Under the pieces are notes generated by a model that was not told where the DNA came from, made no database searches, and saw only the letters and a list, made by a program, of their open reading frames with translations. A stretch of 10,619 nucleotides of DNA from CAZSXS01 sp964611385 (GTDB lineage Bacteria; Bacillota; Clostridia; Lachnospirales; CAYPQA01), in contig CAZSXS010000101.1 in NCBI GenBank assembly GCA_964611385.1, positions 1 through 10,619 of the forward strand. Direction: 5' to 3'. This document shows positions 1 through 5,547 of the stretch, one piece after another. A program made the translations under genes and the position numbers. Position 1 is the first letter of the stretch, and every line of letters begins with the position of its first letter.

Positions 1-16
1 GTTGTGTAAATGTAGT

Positions 17-118
17 TATACTCAGTCTCTAAAACATTTTCTAAGCCGCCTTCATTCAGCATGATAAATTCTATTGTTTTGTGTGGCGGCTTTGCAAAGC
101 TTAGCCGTACTGAGTATA
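17..118. repeat. Nested inverted repeat at left edge
   Basis: A 10-base outer arm at 17-26 (TATACTCAGT) is perfectly complementary to 109-118. Inside it, an 8-base GC-rich arm at 43-50 (AAGCCGCC) pairs with 85-92. The two arms share an axis, so the stretch can form a long interrupted hairpin. The loop region is AT-rich. This could be a structured RNA or the ends of a small mobile repeat; nothing in the sequence decides between them. The minus strand of the same stretch also has an open frame running off the window edge, which is listed separately as a finding. Confidence 0.5.
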
Positions 119-128
119 CTAAGCAATT

Positions 129-308
129 GCTATATTTTTAGCGGGCACAAATTGCGCAAAGCGATCCGATGAAAGCCACGGAAGGGATACCGCCTGAAAC
201 GGCTTGCGGCCAGCACTAGTGTAGGGCGGTATCCCTTCTGTGGCTTGGACGTGGATTCCCTTGTTACTTGGCACGTGCTACGATACAAATGCCCGTTCGT
301 AGTATAGC
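129..308 (+). ncRNA. Putative structured RNA, 6S-like rod (unidentified)
   Basis: The main stem is 173-194 with 225-246: 22 positions with a single G.U. Outside it lie 163-167 with 253-257, then 141-147 with 290-296, then 129-134 with 303-308, so almost the whole 180 bases fold back as a rod with internal bubbles. In at least three places (180/239, 141/296, 163/257) the pair is G.U if the plus strand is the RNA but A-C if the minus strand is, which favours plus. TGCTATATT at 128-136 could be an extended -10 box for the plus strand. Length and rod shape recall 6S RNA, but I recognise no diagnostic sequence. A MITE-like inverted repeat is the main alternative. No protein-coding signal is convincing here. 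Confidence 0.35.
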
Positions 309-314
309 CAATCA

Positions 315-356
315 TTTTGAAAGAGCCACCAAGCTACCTGCAATTCTTGTTCAAAA
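315..356. repeat. Interrupted hairpin
   Basis: TTTTGAA at about 315-321 is complementary to TTCAAAA at about 350-356, with an inner CAAG/CTTG pair. It sits directly between the 180-base rod and the strong hairpin at 360-402, so it may be one arm of a larger structured RNA. On its own it is weak. Confidence 0.3.
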
Positions 357-359
357 GCA

Positions 360-402
360 TGAAGGCTGAAACCCGGTAGAACCTACCTTGTTTCAGCCTT
401 CA
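360..402. terminator. Strong hairpin, terminator-like but without a U-tract
   Basis: A 13-base arm at 360-372 pairs perfectly with 390-402. After a 2x2 internal loop, GGTAG (375-379) pairs with CTACC (383-387) around a 3-base loop. The stem is very stable. Neither side carries a clean run of T, so a canonical intrinsic terminator is not proven. It could end a transcript from the structured region to its left, or be a domain of that RNA. Confidence 0.4.
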
Positions 403-601
403 CAGTATACAATAAGGGGAAGAAATTTTGTTAAGAAGCCGGTTGCTCTTAACTATAAGGATAATATATCCAATTTTTAACTTTTTATACATCCTACTTT
501 TTATTTTAATTTATTCTATGTACTTTCTTTTTCTCTTACCAGAGGTCTGCCAGGCTTATCTAATCGTTCTTATCAGCCGGTGGGATCAATGGGTAAGCTC
601 C
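403..601. other. AT-rich gap without a gene
   Basis: About 200 bases downstream of abrB. It holds a 7-bp inverted repeat GTTAAGA/TCTTAAC (about 430-453) and a very AT-rich stretch (470-540). A hydrophobic open frame starting at TTG 428 runs through it into the 3' end of abrB. I judge that frame a by-product of T-rich DNA, because it overlaps abrB antisense by 66 bases. No clear terminator for abrB was found. Confidence 0.4.
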
Positions 602-886
602 TTATTCATTTTCATCTGCTGGTTCAAGCAGTTGAAGTCCTGCAAGCTTGGCCATCTCAATAATTGAGGACCTAGACACCTTCTTGCCGTGATAATCAAT
701 CAAGTCTTCCATCTCTCCAGTAAAAATATCGCCGGAAAGAAACTTTTTCAAAATAATTTTATCCTCGTCAATAAAAATTTCTAATGAATCTTTTTTCTCA
801 TCAATATGTAAGTTACGCCGTAGCTCAGCGGGAAGAACAACCCTCCCAAGCTCATCCACCCTGCGTACAATTCCTGTTGCTTTCAT
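602..886 (-). CDS. abrB: AbrB-family transition-state regulator
   Basis: A 94-residue DNA-binding protein. Residues 1-50 (MKATGIVRRVDELGRVVLPAELRR, then an acidic strand and IILKKF) match the swapped-hairpin AbrB fold almost residue for residue. In Bacillus this family represses post-exponential genes, including sporulation, biofilm and antibiotic functions. The length is close to B. subtilis AbrB, so this is not the longer SpoVT with its GAF domain. The C-terminal half (TGEMEDLIDYHGKKVSRSSIIEMAKLAGLQLL) differs from the Bacillus multimerisation domain. I chose ATG 886 because GGAGG lies 5 bases before it; the frame stays open further upstream but only through promoter sequence. It is transcribed away from spmA from a strong SigA promoter. 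Other AbrB paralogues in Clostridia make the exact orthologue uncertain. Confidence 0.9.
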   Translation of the reverse strand: MKATGIVRRVDELGRVVLPAELRRNLHIDEKKDSLEIFIDEDKIILKKFLSGDIFTGEMEDLIDYHGKKVSRSSIIEMAKLAGLQLLEPADENE

Positions 887-941
887 GATAACCTCCATTT
901 CCGGGCACAGGCCCAAACTCTTAATTTGCCAAGATGAGAAA

Positions 942-970
942 ATAATAACACATTTGCCAAAAAAAGTCAA
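942..970 (-). promoter_or_regulatory. SigA promoter of abrB
   Basis: Read on the minus strand: TTGACT (965-970), a 17-base spacer, then TATTAT (942-947). This is 5/6 and 5/6 to the vegetative consensus with ideal spacing. The start would fall near 935, giving an untranslated leader of about 50 bases before the ATG at 886. Confidence 0.8.
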
Positions 971-1022
971 TCCATTAATATAAATGTAAAAAAAAGAAAA
1001 TTCATACAATATTAGGTCATCA

Positions 1023-1057
1023 TTTCAAACAAGGAAAAGCTTGTATGATTTGAAAGT
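1023..1057. repeat. Inverted repeat upstream of spmA
   Basis: TTTCAAA plus CAAG on the left pair with CTTG plus TTTGAAA on the right, with five unpaired bases (TATGA) bulging on the right arm. It lies between the divergent abrB and spmA promoters. It could be a regulator-binding site or a hairpin in the spmA leader; no known operator is recognised. Confidence 0.3.
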
Positions 1058-1086
1058 GCTCTTTTACTAAAAAATCAACAAAACAG

Positions 1087-1128
1087 GTTATTTTTGAGGT
1101 GGTTGTCTGCATATATTTTAGACAAACC
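1087..1128 (+). promoter_or_regulatory. Possible SigE-like spmA promoter inside an inverted repeat
   Basis: CATATATT at 1110-1117 resembles the mother-cell SigE -10 box (CATACAnT), with GTTATTT at 1087-1093 as a weak -35 at 16 bases. SigE control is known for spmAB in Bacillus. The -10 sits in the loop of an inverted repeat: TGGTTGTCT (about 1100-1108) against AGACAAACCA (about 1120-1129), with one extra A. It is well placed, about 30 bases before the start codon. A second SigE-like -10, CATACAAT, at 1003-1010 lacks a spaced -35. Confidence 0.35.
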
Positions 1129-1145
1129 ATATGGGGGGATTTTAT

Positions 1146-1724
1146 GTGATTGATTATTTATGGGGCGGCATGATCCTGATCGGAATTTTGGTTGGAGCCA
1201 TGACAGGGCGGCTGTCGGCAGTAACCAATACGGCCATTGAGTCGGCAAAGGATGCCATTGCTCTTTGCATTACCATGCTTGGGATTATTTCCATGTGGAC
1301 GGGTCTTATGAAGATTGCTGAAAAATCCGGCCTTTTGGATGTGCTTTCCCAAAAGATGAGGCCGTTTTTAAATTTCTTGTTTCCAAGGTTAGCAAAGGAC
1401 AATCCGGCTCTTGGCTATATTTCCACCAATGTGATCGCCAACATGCTTGGCTTGGGTTGGGCCGCCACACCGGCGGGCATCAAGGCTATGCAGGAGCTGC
1501 AAAAGGTGAATCCCAAAAAGGACACCGCCAGCAATGAAATGTGTACCTTCTTATTATTTAATCTATCCAGTCTTCAGATTATGTCGGTGAATATTATTGC
1601 GTACAGGGCCCAGTATCAGTCCAGTAACCCTTCTGAAATCATTGGTCCAGGGCTTCTGGCTACCTTGGTCACTACTCTGGTAGGGATTGTTCTTGCAAAA
1701 ATTTTGGATTGGTGGCACAGATAG
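1146..1724 (+). CDS. spmA: Spore maturation protein A
   Basis: A 192-residue integral membrane protein with several hydrophobic segments (about residues 7-25, 37-60, 135-155 and 165-187). The segment around NVIANMLGLGWAATPAGIKAMQEL and the SNEMCTFLLFN motif are typical of SpmA, a Gate-domain (nucleoside-recognition-like) protein. In Bacillus, SpmA and SpmB are made in the developing sporangium and are needed for full dehydration and heat resistance of the spore core; the transported species is not settled. I chose GTG 1146, preceded by GGGGGGA six bases upstream. ATG 1131 is in frame but has no ribosome site and lies within that G-run. spmB follows after about 40 bases on the same strand. The length matches the Bacillus protein (about 196). 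Confidence 0.92.
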   Translation: MIDYLWGGMILIGILVGAMTGRLSAVTNTAIESAKDAIALCITMLGIISMWTGLMKIAEKSGLLDVLSQKMRPFLNFLFPRLAKDNPALGYISTNVIANMLGLGWAATPAGIKAMQELQKVNPKKDTASNEMCTFLLFNLSSLQIMSVNIIAYRAQYQSSNPSEIIGPGLLATLVTTLVGIVLAKILDWWHR

Positions 1725-1764
1725 GGCACGGAGATTTTATAACTTTAAATTGGTGGTGAAAGAA

Positions 1765-2295
1765 TTGAGAATTTTTATTTACATATCGGACATGATCATC
1801 CCTACCACCTTTGCCCTCATCATTGTTTATGGGATCTTGAATCATGTGAAGCTTTTTGACACCTTTATTGAGGGAACAAAGGACGGGTTTACGACTGTGC
1901 TGAACATTGCGCCCACCATCATCGGACTGATGGTGGCCGTAGGCATCATCCGTGCCTCTGGCACTCTGGATTTGTTGGGCAAGCTTATTACTCCCCTGAC
2001 GGATGTTTTGGGCTTCCCGAAGGATGCTGTTCCCATTACCTTAATGCGCTTGGTTTCCTCCTCTGCCTCTACAGGCATCCTTTTGGATTTGTTTAAGGAG
2101 CATGGCCCGGACTCCTTCATCGGGCGCTTTGTTTCCATTATGATGAGCTGTACAGAAACGGTCTTTTACACCCTCAGCGTTTATTTTATGAGCGTAAAAA
2201 TAACAAAAACACGATATACCATTCCCACAGCCTTGCTTGTAAATCTTGTGGGGGTAATCGTGTCGCTTTATATCACCGGATGGGTTTATGGTTAA
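1765..2295 (+). CDS. spmB: Spore maturation protein B
   Basis: A 176-residue membrane protein, partner of SpmA. Hydrophobic segments lie around residues 9-24, 45-65 and 150-172. GFPKDAVPITLMRLVSSSASTGILLDLF and the SCTETVFYTLSVYF segment are hallmarks of the SpmB Gate domain. The start is TTG 1765, chosen because GGTGGTG lies six bases before it and the resulting length fits the family (about 178). The frame is open further left into the end of spmA, but those codons encode nothing SpmB-like. The gene ends in TAA at 2293-2295, shared with the stop of the convergent divIVA-like gene. There is therefore no room for a private terminator, and its transcript must end inside the neighbour. Confidence 0.92.
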   Translation: MRIFIYISDMIIPTTFALIIVYGILNHVKLFDTFIEGTKDGFTTVLNIAPTIIGLMVAVGIIRASGTLDLLGKLITPLTDVLGFPKDAVPITLMRLVSSSASTGILLDLFKEHGPDSFIGRFVSIMMSCTETVFYTLSVYFMSVKITKTRYTIPTALLVNLVGVIVSLYITGWVYG

Positions 2296-2717
2296 TTCGT
2301 GTCTTCTGTCCTGATTTCTTCCACTTCGACGGAGGGCTGAGAAAGGCGCAACAGCAATTCATCAAGCTCGTTAATTTTCTCAAAAACCCTTAAAATATCC
2401 TTTTCGTTATATTTATGTACGTACTTATTGATTAAGTCGTTATATTCCTTCTGAAAATCCTTTAAAGTGTCCTTTTGTTGAGAAACAGAAACCCGAATTT
2501 CCTTTACTTGTCTGACAGCTTTTTTCCGAATATCCTCCGCATTTAACTCTGCATTTTTAACAATATTCTCTGCTGCAACCTGCGCATTAACTAAAGCGTT
2601 TTTTATCGCCGAGTCCTTATCCCTGTAACTCTTTAAAACCGTTTCCAGGGCATCTACATAGGTATCTACTTCGGTAACATCATAGCCCTTTTTTACAACG
2701 TTAAACTTTCCGGCCAT
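2292..2717 (-). CDS. DivIVA/GpsB-like coiled-coil protein
   Basis: A 141-residue cytoplasmic protein. The N-terminus (FNVVKKGYDVTEVDTYVDALETVLKSY, residues 5-31) carries the DivIVA lipid-binding and dimerisation signature with GYD..EVD. It is followed by a long charged coiled coil (about 30-85) and a second helical stretch with heptad leucines (NELDELLLRL, about 113-122). Family members mark curved membrane at poles and septa and recruit division, cell-wall or sporulation proteins. Its short length lies between GpsB and full DivIVA, so I leave the symbol empty. ATG 2717 has GGGGAGG five bases upstream; an in-frame upstream ATG (2765) overlaps the promoter. It has its own promoter despite following the DUF362 gene by 93 bases, and it converges on spmB with a 4-base overlap of stops. 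Confidence 0.85.
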   Translation of the reverse strand: MAGKFNVVKKGYDVTEVDTYVDALETVLKSYRDKDSAIKNALVNAQVAAENIVKNAELNAEDIRKKAVRQVKEIRVSVSQQKDTLKDFQKEYNDLINKYVHKYNEKDILRVFEKINELDELLLRLSQPSVEVEEIRTEDTN

Positions 2718-2765
2718 ATAAACCTCCCCACCGCATAAGCGGATAATATTTTCCAGTTTTTTCAA

Positions 2766-2794
2766 ATTATAGCATTCTTTGTGCGATTTGAAAA
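2766..2794 (-). promoter_or_regulatory. Promoter of the divIVA-like gene
   Basis: On the minus strand: TTTTCA (2789-2794), a 17-base spacer ending in TGC, then a perfect TATAAT (2766-2771). It is thus an extended -10 promoter with a partial -35. It leaves a leader of about 45 bases, which contains a small CCGC-TTAT-GCGG hairpin (about 2732-2743) just before the ribosome site. Confidence 0.75.
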
Positions 2795-2810
2795 GATGTT
2801 TTTCTAATTT

Positions 2811-3953
2811 TTAACTGAAAAATCTCATAAGGCGAGGTTTGTAGATATCAATAGCCTTTTCTGGACAAAGCTCCTGGCAGCAGAAACAACGGATACACTT
2901 CGCCAGGCCAATGTCCGGTTTTTTATTTTTCATGGTGATAACGGTTGCAGGACAGTTTTTGGCGCAGATCCCGCAACCCACACAGTCTGAATGCCGCACG
3001 CTGGGTCTGGCCTTCACATGCTTGTTCACAAAGTTCTTGACGGGTAACGGTAGGTTTGTCAGTTTGGCCATCCGCGAGCTGTTGGCCAGTTTGAAATCCT
3101 TGACCACAAAGGCTTCCAGCTTCTCCCCTTTCAGCTGTATATCTTCCATGCCCTTGCTGATTAATCCCCGCTCAATGGAACGATCCAGAGTAGGAGCCTT
3201 ACTTCTGTCCATATTAATCAGGGAGCAGGCCAGCTTATCCAAATGGTAGGGGCTTTCCGACGCGAGAACAACACCCACATTCCGGGGCTCACCACCAGAG
3301 GGGCCATTTCCTTCCATGCCGACTATGCCATCCATAAAAGACAGCACCGGCTTTGCGCACAGACAGATATCAATGAGGGCATCAGCAAAGTCGTCATACT
3401 CCGGCATATTCAAATGATACTCAGCCTTTAGAATGCCTGGGACAGTACCGAACATATTTTTCACGGCACCGGTAAAGCCCATCATTCCATGTGTTTTCAG
3501 CTTTGATACAGACACAACAACGTCCGCATCATTGATCATATCCGTGATGGTTACGGTCTTTAAAATCTTTCCTTCCGGATTTTCTCTCTTTGCAGACTTG
3601 GTGTTCCAATTCAAGGTTGCACCGGTTTCCGCTGCCACCTGCTCCATACCTGTAGCCTTATAAATGGGCTTCAACATCATCTCATTAAAAGGTCCGCCAG
3701 GGCTGTCCCCTATCATCACGCTGGCTCCATACTCCATCAATAGCTCTGCCAAGGCTTTTACAAAGGCCGGGTGGGTGGTGGCAGCTTCTTCCGGGCGCTT
3801 TTTCATCAGAAGGTTTATTTTTAAAAGCACCTTGGAGCCTTTCTTGATGTACTTCTCAAAACCTCCAAGGTTTTCTACGGAGCACTTTAAGGCCTCCTTC
3901 ACCTTATCATAGGTATAATCGTTACATCTCGTTAAGGAAACTATCTTTTTCAT
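2811..3953 (-). CDS. DUF362 protein with C-terminal 2[4Fe-4S] domain
   Basis: A 380-residue protein. Residues about 40-260 form the DUF362 domain, with KINLLMKKRPEEAATTHP, GDSPGGP, a KTHGMMGFTGAVKNMFG segment and DGIVGMEGNGPSGGEPR. The tail has two 4Fe-4S motifs of the form CxxCxxCxxxCP at about 324-335 and 353-364. Proteins of this type are common in anaerobes; the tail implies electron transfer, but the substrate is unknown. I see no signal peptide, so it should be cytoplasmic. ATG 3953 was chosen because GGGG sits six bases upstream; ATG 3965 is a plausible alternative adding four residues. It begins about 20 bases after cca on the same strand, so the two are probably one operon, although no functional link is obvious. 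Confidence 0.88.
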   Translation of the reverse strand: MKKIVSLTRCNDYTYDKVKEALKCSVENLGGFEKYIKKGSKVLLKINLLMKKRPEEAATTHPAFVKALAELLMEYGASVMIGDSPGGPFNEMMLKPIYKATGMEQVAAETGATLNWNTKSAKRENPEGKILKTVTITDMINDADVVVSVSKLKTHGMMGFTGAVKNMFGTVPGILKAEYHLNMPEYDDFADALIDICLCAKPVLSFMDGIVGMEGNGPSGGEPRNVGVVLASESPYHLDKLACSLINMDRSKAPTLDRSIERGLISKGMEDIQLKGEKLEAFVVKDFKLANSSRMAKLTNLPLPVKNFVNKHVKARPSVRHSDCVGCGICAKNCPATVITMKNKKPDIGLAKCIRCFCCQELCPEKAIDIYKPRLMRFFS

Positions 3954-3973
3954 CTCAAACCCCATCTCTTTAC

Positions 3974-5299
3974 TTAAACCCCCTCTTTACAAATTTTCAA
4001 AAGCGCTTCCTTCTCGTTTGCCACTTCATCCTCAATCACCTGATCTAAGAGCTTGTGCAGCAGCAGTCCCAAATCCTTGCCTTCTTTGAAACCGGCCTGC
4101 ATCAGATCCTCGCCTTTCACTGCCAAGTCCTTCAAGGAATAACAAAGGCCTGCGTCAATGATCTCGTTACAAAGGCTTTCCAGATGATCAATCTCTCTGA
4201 TTTCAAACAAGTAATCCGGATGATGGGCATAAATATCCGCCCTTTTGACATGAAGTAGCTGGCGGAAGGTAGTTTCGCCCAGCTTATTAAGCCAACGTCG
4301 AACCCCCTTAAGGGTGGGGCTGATATCAGAATCATGAAACATCACCAGTTTTTCCACCTGATGAATGGTATGATTATCATACTTGAGCCGCCGCAGAATA
4401 GAAACAGCCATCTTCGCTCCCAGCTGTGCATGACCATAAAAATGACCCTTGGAAGAGCAAAGGGGCTTTCCCAGGTCATGCAAAAGCATCGTAAGGCGAA
4501 TCACCAAATCCTTCGGCGTATTTTCCACGGCACTAAGGGTATGGGCCCAAACATCCAGATGATGAAAGCGACTATTTTGCTCAAAGTCGAAGATCGCTTC
4601 CAATTCGGGGATGAAGGTACAAAACACCTTTGCATACTTGCGGAGAATGGGAACCGCTCCATCGCCCAGCAAGAGCTTATTGAACTCACTGGAAATTCTT
4701 TCGGCAGAGATATGATTCAAAAGGCCGCTTTGCCGGAAGACGGACTCCTCGGTTTGCTGATCAATAGAGAAGCCCAGCACAGAAGCAAAGCGCAAAGCAC
4801 GAATCACACGAAGTCCGTCTTCGCCAAAGCGTTGGGAGGGCTGACCCACGCATTTAATTTTACGATCCTGCAAGTCCTTCATACCTTCAAAGAAATCGAT
4901 CAGGCCACTTTTTTCATTATAAGCAAAGGCATTGACGGTAAAATCCCTTCTACTCAAGTCTTCGTACAGGCTTTTGGTAAAAGAGACGCTTTCCGGCCTA
5001 CGGCAATCCAAGTACTCCCCATCGATGCGAAAGGTAGTGACTTCAACAGGGATTTTTGTAATTCCTTGGTTCACAAGCACGGTGAGGGTACCATGTTTGA
5101 GGCCGGTTTCGACGATCCTTTCATTTTCAAAGCAAGCAGCGACCTCCGAAGGGAGGGCCGAGGTACAGACATCCCAATCCTTGGGCGTTTTACCCAGCAA
5201 GCGATCTCTGACGCAGCCCCCGACGGCATACGCCTCATGACCCTGGGACATCAAAATTTCAAGGACCTGTTCCACTTCTTTCGACAACTGAATAATCAA
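3974..5299 (-). CDS. cca: CCA-adding enzyme (tRNA nucleotidyltransferase) with HD domain
   Basis: A 441-residue enzyme that adds or repairs the 3'-terminal CCA of tRNAs using CTP and ATP. The class II nucleotidyltransferase head has GGCVRD (27-32) and the metal-binding DWD (41-43). RRDFTVNA lies at about 117-124 and the nucleotide-selecting EDxxR at 160-164, which argues for CCA addition rather than poly(A) polymerase. A C-terminal HD domain (HTL near 253, LLHDLGKP with HD at 274-275) may act as a phosphatase/phosphodiesterase or be structural. I chose TTG 5299 because AGGAGG ends five bases before it. The frame continues upstream to TTG 5353, but that lies inside the loop of an intergenic palindrome and adds 18 repeat-derived residues. 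It is followed closely by the DUF362 gene. Confidence 0.93.
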   Translation of the reverse strand: MIIQLSKEVEQVLEILMSQGHEAYAVGGCVRDRLLGKTPKDWDVCTSALPSEVAACFENERIVETGLKHGTLTVLVNQGITKIPVEVTTFRIDGEYLDCRRPESVSFTKSLYEDLSRRDFTVNAFAYNEKSGLIDFFEGMKDLQDRKIKCVGQPSQRFGEDGLRVIRALRFASVLGFSIDQQTEESVFRQSGLLNHISAERISSEFNKLLLGDGAVPILRKYAKVFCTFIPELEAIFDFEQNSRFHHLDVWAHTLSAVENTPKDLVIRLTMLLHDLGKPLCSSKGHFYGHAQLGAKMAVSILRRLKYDNHTIHQVEKLVMFHDSDISPTLKGVRRWLNKLGETTFRQLLHVKRADIYAHHPDYLFEIREIDHLESLCNEIIDAGLCYSLKDLAVKGEDLMQAGFKEGKDLGLLLHKLLDQVIEDEVANEKEALLKICKEGV

Positions 5300-5332
5300 A
5301 ACGGCCTCCTTAAAGATAAGACCTTGGGGGAG

Positions 5333-5377
5333 GGAAGGGAAAACTTTTTTCAAACGGCGAAAAAAGTTTTCCCTTCC
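5333..5377. repeat. Perfect palindrome, copy 1
   Basis: Arms 5333-5350 and 5360-5377 are perfectly complementary over 18 bp. A further C-G pair closes a 7-base loop AAACGGC. The loop-proximal part (AAAACTTTTTT and its complement) and the loop are identical to copy 2, while the outer arm differs. It could limit read-through from the aldolase gene, but no T-tract follows on either strand. Confidence 0.85.
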
Positions 5378-5395
5378 GAACCAACTTGTTGGTTC
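5378..5395. repeat. Short inverted repeat GAACCAA-CTTG-TTGGTTC
   Basis: A 7-bp perfect inverted repeat with a 4-base spacer, directly abutting the larger palindrome. It is absent from copy 2, so it belongs to a segment (about 5378-5405) inserted in or retained only by this copy. Confidence 0.7.
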
Positions 5396-5456
5396 ACTCC
5401 CTTAACCCCCACCCATCCCTTTCAAAAAAGCCGGGAATGCGAGGCTGGGGGTCTTG

Positions 5457-5484
5457 GGTCTTTTGTTATTGGTCTTTTGTTAAT
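5457..5484. repeat. Tandem 14-base repeat
   Basis: GGTCTTTTGTTATT (5457-5470) is followed at once by GGTCTTTTGTTAAT (5471-5484), one difference. It lies inside the intergenic element before cca and probably arose by slippage. Confidence 0.75.
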
Positions 5485-5547
5485 AGGACTTCGCTCGTCT
5501 CGTATTCCTTCCCCCACGGTCTTGGTTTTATCTTTTGACCTTTATCT

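Larger units (their letters stand above)
5315..5532. mobile_element. MITE-like intergenic element between aldolase and cca (copy 1)
   Basis: About 218 bases bounded by imperfect inverted ends: GATAAGACCTTGGGGG at 5315-5330, and CCCCCACGGTCTTGGTTTTATC at 5511-5532, whose complement reads GATAAAACC...GTGGGGG. The same end motif (GATAAAACCGTAGGGGG) recurs at 10390-10406 beside copy 2. Inside are a perfect palindrome, a second 7-bp inverted repeat, a 15-base block shared with copy 2 (CTTTCAAAAAAGCCG, 5419-5433) and a tandem 14-base repeat. It encodes no protein. Non-autonomous mobile repeat or genome-wide regulatory repeat are both possible. It supplies most of the leader upstream of cca. Confidence 0.5.

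Noticed and set aside
173..246. T-box or riboswitch for a downstream gene
   Set aside because: GGGATACCGCC looks faintly like the T-box GGTNCCGCG motif, but the rest of a T-box leader is missing and no biosynthetic or tRNA-synthetase gene follows.
130..315. A 61-codon minus-strand open frame
   Set aside because: It covers the long inverted repeat, so its codons are dictated by the palindrome; no ribosome site or known domain.
428..667. A 79-residue hydrophobic open frame, possibly a small membrane protein
   Set aside because: It comes from T-rich DNA, has a TTG start with poor spacing to AAGGGG, and overlaps the 3' end of abrB.
1003..1010. CATACAAT as a SigE -10 for spmA
   Set aside because: Good -10 match, but no -35-like sequence at the right spacing, and it lies about 140 bases from the start codon.
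5333..5377. The palindrome as a standard intrinsic terminator
   Set aside because: The stem is followed by C-rich or G-rich sequence on both strands, not by a T-tract.
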